Shown here piece by piece: positions 1 through 7,200 of a stretch of 39,645 bases of DNA. Source of the stretch: JAAOZP01 sp964616835 (GTDB lineage: Archaea > Thermoproteota > EX4484-205 > JAAOZP01); NCBI GenBank assembly GCA_964616835.1, contig CAZTSG010000008.1, forward strand, positions 1 to 39,645. The letters are read 5' to 3'. The notes beneath the pieces are model-generated. The model had not been told where the DNA came from. It was given only the letters and a program-made list of their open reading frames with translations, and searched no databases. How positions within the stretch are numbered: position 1 is the stretch's first letter; every line of letters starts with the position of its first letter. Both the position numbers and the translations under genes were made by a program.

Positions 1-2
1 CT

Positions 3-47
3 CTCGTAGAAACCGTAATCAGAAGCATAGAGGGGAAAGCGAAATAA
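3..47 (+). CDS. C-terminal tail of a gene entering from the left (partial)
   Basis: Fifteen codons in frame 3 end in TAA and encode LVETVIRSIEGKAK. This closely matches the last residues of the fragment ending at 11796 (LAKMVIKSIEEKAK), and the nucleotide match continues past the stop codon. The left neighbour is therefore a paralogue of that fragment, possibly a DHH/DHHA1-family protein, but too little is visible to assign a function. Confidence 0.5.
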   Translation, partial: LVETVIRSIEGKAK

Positions 48-86
48 TCAGTTATTTTTTTATTTAACGAGCTTATAATCTACCAA

Positions 87-98
87 AAATTTTAAAGC
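87..98 (+). promoter_or_regulatory. putative TATA box for the DJ-1/PfpI gene
   Basis: An AATTTTAAAGC-type element lies about 25-30 nt upstream of the ATG at 122, which would give a nearly leaderless transcript. A second candidate (CTTATAATC) is near 70. This is spacing-based only. Confidence 0.35.
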
Positions 99-121
99 AT
101 TTTTACGAAACGGAATCAAAC

Positions 122-817
122 ATGAGGAAAAAACACGTTTCGATATTCACTTTGGTTATTGTTTTAGGACTGGCTGTCAGCCTATATTTTTACACATGGA
201 TTAGAAAACCGGTTGGAAACAGGTTGGAGGGAATTAGAGCCTTAGTCATAATCGCTGAAGGTTTTGATTATACAGAATATACGGGAGTCGTCAGCTATCT
301 TAAGAAAGAAGGAGCAGAAGTAGATACAGCAAGCTTTACGGTCAAGAGGATTGAGGGTCACGGTGGTAGCTGCGTACCTGATACTACGTTTAACGAAATA
401 AATGTTTCTCATTATCACGTTATTTTCATTCCCGGGGGCGATGGCCCGTATAATATTATTCGCCACGAGAATAATCAGACGGTTTTCAAAATATTGACTG
501 AAGGATTCCAGCAAGGAAAGATTATTGCAGCAATATGTCATGGCCCCTGGGTTCTTGCAGCAGCTGATCTAGTTAATGGGATCAACGTTACCTGCTGGCC
601 TGACCAAGAGATGATAGAAGACCTGAAGGCTCATGGAGCTTTAGTGGATACTCGAAAAAGTGTAGTAAGAGACGGAAATATCGTCACAGCCAATGGACCT
701 GCAGCCATAAACCCGTTCGCGGAAGAAATAGTGTCGGTAGCAGTTGAAAAATACAAAAGTGTTGCGCCCTACTCAAATGGTTTACAGAGGTTAATTATGG
801 GATCTCGGTTTAGTTAG
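122..817 (+). CDS. membrane-anchored DJ-1/PfpI family protein
   Basis: The 231-residue protein has an N-terminal signal-anchor helix (about residues 7-25) followed by a complete DJ-1/PfpI domain (about 37-212). The nucleophile-elbow motif AAICHGPW places the catalytic-type Cys at 139 followed by His140, and Glu46 in IIAEGFD fits the conserved acid that polarises the Cys. The family includes proteases, chaperones, glyoxalase/deglycase enzymes and amidotransferase-like proteins, so the exact activity cannot be read off. Most archaeal PfpI proteins are cytosolic; here the basic N-terminus and single helix predict that the domain faces outside. NxS/T sequons at about 94, 118 and 155 fit N-glycosylation. 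The ATG at 122 is the only start that keeps the whole anchor. The downstream neighbour converges on it. Confidence 0.85.
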   Translation: MRKKHVSIFTLVIVLGLAVSLYFYTWIRKPVGNRLEGIRALVIIAEGFDYTEYTGVVSYLKKEGAEVDTASFTVKRIEGHGGSCVPDTTFNEINVSHYHVIFIPGGDGPYNIIRHENNQTVFKILTEGFQQGKIIAAICHGPWVLAAADLVNGINVTCWPDQEMIEDLKAHGALVDTRKSVVRDGNIVTANGPAAINPFAEEIVSVAVEKYKSVAPYSNGLQRLIMGSRFS

Positions 818-955
818 ATGCTAGGCGAGAATAAACAATTACGACAGATAAAGCTTTACTGTAAAAGCGAGCAATATGTGCGTCCTGATTATAATGATGA
901 CAGTAATACTCTTTTTAAGACTTAGAAATCTTTTACTTCCATATTTTCAACACTA

Positions 956-1810
956 TCAGAAATATATTAGGTAGGTTACTAAAATGAACCACACGAGTAA
1001 ACTTACTATAATAATGCTATTAGACAGTGCTGTTCTCATGATCCCATTTCCTCTACTCGTCTTTGAGATTAGTATAAACTCTAGAACTATTAGAGTTACG
1101 AGTGGTATTGTAAACGGTAAGAGGTTATTGGAATAAGGAGAGTGAAAAGTGTAAAGTGAGTAGGATATCAGTATGAGCGTCGAGAATATTGTAATCGCCT
1201 GATCTATAAGGTTTATAGAGTATTGTTTAAGAGTTCTTCGATGAAGCTCAGGTCTATCCAGAATAATTGCTTCCTCTCTTCTCTTAACTAGTGCAAGAAG
1301 CATAGAAACATAGAAAACTCCCATTAGTAACCAAGGTGAGAGGACTACGTTGACTAAGCAGCATCCTGCTAGAGTCCTGAAAACATAGTTTAAGGATATG
1401 CTGATAAGGTCAAGCCAGATTATGTTTCTCAAGAAAAAAGAATATGCAATCGAGTTCAGAAATAAAAGTAGGCAGATTATCAAGAAACCGATTCCCATCC
1501 AGTAGGAGATTATTGATGAAAATACTAACAGCGTTGTGGAGAATAATAATGCTGAAGACTTCCTTATCTTGCCACTCGCAATAGGTCGATTCTTCTTGCG
1601 AGGATGAAAAGCATCAAAGCCCGCGTCCTTAATGTCGTTAATTATGTAACAGGCACTGGAGTTTAAGAAGAGTACTGTAAAGCCCAGCATGATGTTTGGA
1701 TAATAATTAAGATCGAGAAGCTTCTTGCTGAAGAATGGTGCTAAAAGTATTAAAAGGTTTTTATACGATTCTTGAACTCTGAGCTCCATCAGGTAATATT
1801 TTAAATTCAT
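956..1810 (-). CDS. UbiA-family prenyltransferase, DPPR-synthase-like
   Basis: This 284-residue polytopic protein (about 8-9 membrane segments) carries the UbiA Asp-rich motif NDIKDAGFD at residues 58-66, followed by a HPRKKNRPIASG stretch. That stretch, and an N-terminal YKNLLILLAPFFS segment, resemble decaprenyl-phosphate phosphoribosyltransferase (DPPR synthase) more than quinone or geranylgeranyl-lipid UbiA enzymes. The second polar motif (KRREE followed by R..L..Y) also fits that subfamily. DPPR synthases transfer phosphoribose from PRPP to a polyprenyl phosphate to make a lipid-linked pentose donor. Its start codon overlaps the stop of the upstream GT-C-like gene by 4 nt, so the two are cotranscribed. 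The family assignment is firm; the phosphoribose specificity is inferred. Confidence 0.8.
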   Translation of the reverse strand: MNLKYYLMELRVQESYKNLLILLAPFFSKKLLDLNYYPNIMLGFTVLFLNSSACYIINDIKDAGFDAFHPRKKNRPIASGKIRKSSALLFSTTLLVFSSIISYWMGIGFLIICLLLFLNSIAYSFFLRNIIWLDLISISLNYVFRTLAGCCLVNVVLSPWLLMGVFYVSMLLALVKRREEAIILDRPELHRRTLKQYSINLIDQAITIFSTLILISYSLYTFHSPYSNNLLPFTIPLVTLIVLEFILISKTSRGNGIMRTALSNSIIIVSLLVWFILVTYLIYF

Positions 1811-4146
1811 TTTTTCTTAAACCGCTGTATAACAGTTATGAGAATGCTTAGGGTTATTAACAGTAAGAATATGAGCCAAGCAACTTGGGATATAATGCTG
1901 CCCACGGTTTGGATTTTGAAGATAAGCACTACCTTATTAAAGCCTGGTTGAAGCTTAATTTTAATAAAAGGAATCCTAAGATTATAGACTGTTGGAACAT
2001 AATCCTGCCAGTTAACTATCACGCTAGGTATGTTGGGGTAATGCGTGTCTAATCGAACAGCTTCATCATTAACGATTGCTGTGAAGCCTGGGAAATTCAC
2101 TTGCCTAATTATCAGGCTGGATTCGTTGCTGGAAACGCCGGACACAATCACCTCAATTCTGCTTATTGTGAAATTAACATGTTCCACCGTGCCCTCGCCC
2201 TCGATAGAAACTATTTTTGAAGACGGGTTTTTCTCGAAAACTGCGTATAGCCCATTGTAGTATTCAAGCCTAAAATCGCTGGAAGAGTTTAAAGCATTGA
2301 TCAAGATGGAGTCGTGTAGTGCGATATAACCTATTCCAAGCTCATCCATAAGCCTTGGAATAATACTACTATCCTTTAACAATTCGTACTTCTTAAGGCC
2401 CAAGATATAGTCCCCCTCAGAATTGGCATATGGATTAGTTATATAGTTGGTTCCGAAACAACCTCCTACAACAGGCTTAAGCATCAGAGATGCTGTATAA
2501 ACATAGTGGGAGTTCTCTAGAACTCCTTCTTTATCGAAATCAACCGTGTCTTGAAACAGTATGTAAGTATTCTCCGGCACGTTGTTCTTAACCCAGTTGA
2601 TAAGCTCATCTATCTTTCTGAAGCCTGCGTGGTCAGAGGTCAGCTTAAACACTTTTTCCTTAGACCAGGGATAGTAGAGGTCGGTAGTCTGTACTTGAGC
2701 AGTTATGGAGGCGTTTACTATTAGGAAAGCTAATAATCCTACTAACATCATTGGGATCGTTGAAAACCTCTTCATCCTACCGGATAAGGAATATAGTTTT
2801 CTAGAGAGGCTTGAGAAACCGATTGCTGATAGGCAAAGTATTAACATCCTACTCGGGGCGCCGAACTTGGAATAACCGAAGTTTCTAGCGAAGGGAATTA
2901 TACTTAGAAGGTCTAGTTTCATCGGACCGAAGTATACAAGATAAGTCTCCGGACCTGTTGCTAGAAAGCTGAAAATAGATATTGAAGCCAGCAAAAAGGA
3001 TACGGGATAGTTTTTAGACGAGAGGAAAAGCACAAGTGACGCAACGAAGGTAAGTATAAGTCTTAGTCCAACGTTGCTGTCATAAAGATTAACCAAGCTG
3101 ACAAATTGCAATATGAGTATTGTGCTGCATGAGGCTAAGGATGAGAAGGAAGGTTTTTCCTCTACTAGAGCCGGCGAGAACGCGCCAATAATGTAGAATA
3201 TTAACAAGTACCAAGGCATGCTGGTAAAGATCTCTTGAAGAACAGATGGTCCCCATGCCCATGTGATTGCTGGAAAACTGTGATACTTATCTAAAGTCTG
3301 CAATAAGGGGATTATCCAGAAGAGAGTCATCCCCAAGGAAAGCATGCCTACGGAGACAAGCTTTAAGAAGCAGGAGGCCTCCTTTTTCAGAACAGGCTTG
3401 AGACTTTTTCCAGATTCTTCGAAAACACTCAATACTAGCTCAATTGAAGTGAAAAACCAGATAAGGATTGCTGCAAATGCTGCGAAAACTCCCATCATCA
3501 CATGAGTTAAGACTGTCATTGAGAAGAATAAAGAGCAAACTCCTGTTAAGAACAACACTCCTCTTAAAGACCTTGACTTAAAATTGTAGATTAGTAAAGC
3601 TATGCTGAAGAATGCGAAAATTAAACCAAGCCTCTCCGGCACCATGCCTATATAATACATCTGTTTTAATCCTGCATCAAGCCACTCTTTCTCTTCTATA
3701 AATGTAGTAATGGAGAGAAGAGAAGCAATTACGGCAGCAATCTTGTCACCTGTCAGAGCATAGATAAACACGAATACTGCAGGAGCCATCAGAAAATAAG
3801 TAAGGAAAAAAGCGATTTTATATACTAACTGAAAATCCAATGATCCTAGGAACAAGTAGTATATGGAAGAAACGAAAATATTCATTCCGGGATTATAATA
3901 CTGGTTGAAAACCCAGCCGAATTGATTAAACGGATCCCAACCTAGAATATCTAGTTTTGGAAGCATGTGTATTGCTGTGAGATATGAGTGAACATAGTGT
4001 ATAGGATTATCGCCTCCAGGAATCATGCCTTCAAGGAATATTGTTTTTACAGATAAAAATGTGTAAATAAGTAGAATTATCAAAGAAAGGTAGTGAAAAT
4101 TATCCTTCATCCCTTTTTCAATCCTTCGGGACAGTTTTTCAACCAT
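1807..4146 (-). CDS. GT-C-like polytopic membrane protein with C-terminal ectodomain
   Basis: The 779-residue protein has an N-terminal helix at about 19-36, then a loop with GGDNPIHY (Asp46), then some ten further hydrophobic segments to about residue 490. A soluble, presumably extracytoplasmic domain (about 500-745) follows, then a final helix (about 750-773) and a basic KKK end. The first-loop Asp and overall layout fit GT-C fold glycosyltransferases and the related 6-pyruvoyl-tetrahydropterin-synthase-related membrane family (PF10131-like). Such proteins use polyprenyl-linked sugars. Translational coupling to the DPPR-synthase-like gene suggests a lipid-pentose donor and its user. The TATA box at 4174-4181 places transcription almost at the ATG. 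Substrate and acceptor are unknown. Confidence 0.7.
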   Translation of the reverse strand: MVEKLSRRIEKGMKDNFHYLSLIILLIYTFLSVKTIFLEGMIPGGDNPIHYVHSYLTAIHMLPKLDILGWDPFNQFGWVFNQYYNPGMNIFVSSIYYLFLGSLDFQLVYKIAFFLTYFLMAPAVFVFIYALTGDKIAAVIASLLSITTFIEEKEWLDAGLKQMYYIGMVPERLGLIFAFFSIALLIYNFKSRSLRGVLFLTGVCSLFFSMTVLTHVMMGVFAAFAAILIWFFTSIELVLSVFEESGKSLKPVLKKEASCFLKLVSVGMLSLGMTLFWIIPLLQTLDKYHSFPAITWAWGPSVLQEIFTSMPWYLLIFYIIGAFSPALVEEKPSFSSLASCSTILILQFVSLVNLYDSNVGLRLILTFVASLVLFLSSKNYPVSFLLASISIFSFLATGPETYLVYFGPMKLDLLSIIPFARNFGYSKFGAPSRMLILCLSAIGFSSLSRKLYSLSGRMKRFSTIPMMLVGLLAFLIVNASITAQVQTTDLYYPWSKEKVFKLTSDHAGFRKIDELINWVKNNVPENTYILFQDTVDFDKEGVLENSHYVYTASLMLKPVVGGCFGTNYITNPYANSEGDYILGLKKYELLKDSSIIPRLMDELGIGYIALHDSILINALNSSSDFRLEYYNGLYAVFEKNPSSKIVSIEGEGTVEHVNFTISRIEVIVSGVSSNESSLIIRQVNFPGFTAIVNDEAVRLDTHYPNIPSVIVNWQDYVPTVYNLRIPFIKIKLQPGFNKVVLIFKIQTVGSIISQVAWLIFLLLITLSILITVIQRFKKK

Positions 4147-4173
4147 TCTTCTTCTCTAAGGAAAAGAGCCGTT

Positions 4174-4181
4174 TTTATAAA
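4174..4181 (-). promoter_or_regulatory. TATA box for the GT-C/UbiA operon
   Basis: TTTATAAA lies 28 nt upstream of the minus-strand ATG at 4146, the spacing expected for a leaderless archaeal transcript. The 4147-4248 interval also holds the divergent promoter of the next gene. Confidence 0.55.
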
Positions 4182-4214
4182 TGTTGTTTTGGTCGCTAGC
4201 GGAGTTCAACAAAA

Positions 4215-4222
4215 CTTATATG
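4215..4222 (+). promoter_or_regulatory. TATA box for the 1784-residue fusion gene
   Basis: CTTATATG lies about 30 nt before the ATG at 4249, divergent from the GT-C operon promoter about 35 nt away. Regulators binding here could affect both transcripts. Confidence 0.5.
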
Positions 4223-4248
4223 CACACATTCCCTAATCGGATTAAAGG

Positions 4249-7200
4249 ATGGTGTTGAAAAGAAGCATTGAACTTCCACTAACCCTGATTTCAATATCGA
4301 TTTTACTGGCTGCTTTAATCATACCCGCTTTAAGAACTTTTTCTAAGGAACCTTATGAAAACTTTTTAAATGAAGTTACTCAACACTTTTCGCCTTTTGA
4401 TTACTTTTACTTTTCCAGAGAAAGGCTTGCCGGAGAATTTAGATATAGGGTTGACTCCTTTAAAAATGGAAACATTAACACTTATTATAGTGCTCTTTAC
4501 AACGATAGTTCATGGAGTAAAACCAACGTGCCCTTCCTGCTTAAAGCAACGCGTTTAAACAATTCCATATGGGTTAGAAAATCGTTTAAAGTACCCACTG
4601 CAATGAAGAGACAAAGGTTAAGGCTCGTTTTCTCCGGGGTCTGGGGTATTGTAAAAGTGTGGCTTAATGGGATATATTTGGGAGAGCACTCTAGCTATTT
4701 CTCCCCCTTTTTCTTCGATGTGGATGACGCTATCAATAGAGAGGGAAACAATATTTTAACAATGTACATAGAGTCTCCTATTCAAGATTCCTTCGAATCC
4801 AGAACATATCCAGTAGGCATATACTCTTTCTCAGAAATATTTCCAAATACGCACGATGCTTACGTTGGAGTGTGGAAGGATATTGTGCTTGTTGGAACTG
4901 CAGACCCTGTCGTGAACCTTGTCCTAGTCGATGTTGAAAAGTATTCGAATCCTGCTTTAGTCAAGTTTAGGATCCTGATTCAGAGCAAAAGTGATTTTGA
5001 AGAGAATCTGGACATTAAGCTGAGGATAAAGAGGCTGAACTCAAGCAGTCCGGAAATAGAACAATCCTTCACCATGAGGCTTTCTCCGAAGGAAACTGTA
5101 TGGAGTACACTGGATGCTTCAATACCTGATCCCGCCTACTGGTTTCCATGGGATGTTGAAGACCCTGCTGTTTATCTTGCTAATATTAGCCTGTATCAAA
5201 ATAACCAGTACGCTGGTTCTATCAAAACCATTTTTGGAATAAGACTTTTAGAAGGAGGTTTTTCAAGGGAAAAATCGTATATTAAAGTTAACGGTGCCAG
5301 TATTTTTCTAAGGGGAGGAGCATATTTTTCCAGGGTAGACTCGCTACTGGAAACTCAGAAAGCATCCGGAACTGTAAGACTTCTAAAGAACGCAAATATC
5401 AACTTCTTAAGGTCTTTTGCACACGTTGAACCCAAGGAATTCTATGAATCAACATCTGTAGAAGGCTTACTTGTCCAATTAGATTTTCCACTAATAGGAT
5501 CCTACCCTGCTCTAGACCGTTATAAAAAATATTCTGACTCTGTTAAGAAGCAGCTTGTTGAAATGATATTGCTAACATACAATTATCCTTCGGTAGTAAT
5601 TATCTGCCCCCATACTTTACCCGGTTGGCTTAACGAGAAATCGCCTTATTATGGCTACGGGGTCAACCTTTACTTAGATTATGAGCTTAGCATTCTGGCT
5701 AAAGACCTGAATAAGAACATTATAGTCCTACCCTATTCTGGAGATTATGATAAGTATCTTGACTACGGCTGGGGCACTGGCAGTTGGACAGACTATATCT
5801 CGTACAGAAGCACCTTCCCGAATATAATTAGTCCAATTGGACTTCCCAGTTCAAACTCGCCTTTCTGGAATAACGTGTCAACGTCGTACTTTTGGCAGGT
5901 TGCTCAAACTTTTAAGGATAAGGGTTTCAACAGAGCTATTCCGACTGGTTTAACGAGGCCTGACGACTTACTTAGCCTGATCGACCTTAGTCAAAAATAT
6001 CAATCGGTTGTTTTAAGACACGCGATAGATAGGGCTAGAATGCTTAAGAATAATTTTTCGATAGGAGTGAGTATCCTCCCGCTCACAGACTACTTGCCTC
6101 AGGCCAGCGGCTCGATAATAGATTACTACGGGGTTGAAAAGAATGCGTACAATGAGTTGAAGAATGCGTTCAACCCTGTTCACGTTATAATATCCATAGA
6201 TGGCGACTACCGTAGTAATCTTACATCTTTATGTTTTAACCCTGGGGCTACGGTTAGGATTAGTCTTTGGATTGTAAACGATGTTTTTAAAGATCCTTTG
6301 AGTGTTGTTTTGAACTGGACCCTAAGCGATTTAACCTCCGGTAAGGTTTTGTACGAAAGGGAGGTTGAATTAAACCTGCCATCTCCATCTTCTGGTGCTA
6401 TGTCTATCGAAAAATATGTTTTCGAAGTACCTTATTACACGGATGCAGAGCACGTGTTCGAGGTTTCAACAAAGTTAAGTCTTATCGACGGAAGAGTGAT
6501 AGATAGTAATTCTAAGCAGTTCATTGTTAAGCCAGCATCATTATTAAAAATCTCATTAAATCCGAAGCCAGAGGAGCCTCAGCTTTTCCTAGTGTTTGTA
6601 AACGAAAGCTATATTTTCACTAGAGTGCTGGATGAGACTATCTTAGGAGTACCGTCTAATGCGGAAGTAACAATAGTAGGCCCGTCCTTAAACAAGAGAG
6701 AAGTATACGTTCCTCAAAAAATTTCCGTAGGAAGACTATCCTTAGGAGAAAAAAGAAACATTACGATTACACTATGTCCTGGTGCCGTTGCAAGAGTCCT
6801 GGCAGCAGTTCCCTCCCTTTCTACGTTAAAAATCCCGCTTCAAGAGACAAGAATCCTTATGCTTAATAAAACCCAGGGACAATTAATACTAAAATATTCT
6901 TCAGAAAACCTGTCGCTTCTTAATCTTCTAAACATCACTGGAAACATTGTTGTAGTTCCAGCTGATACTCCACTATATTTACTGGTTTCCACGTTCGTAG
7001 AGGGTAAGAAAAACGTGGTTGAAATAGGTAGTGTTGAACAGCCAGTTAAACTGTCTAGAAATAGTGAAACCATTCTGGATCAACCGGCTCTTACACAAGT
7101 CAGATCAAACCAGCCTTTTGTTAACAGGTCTATAGAATTGGCAATGAAGATGGTGGAAGAAGCAAGAAGCCTAGGGTTTTACATAGGTCTAGAAGTCTAT

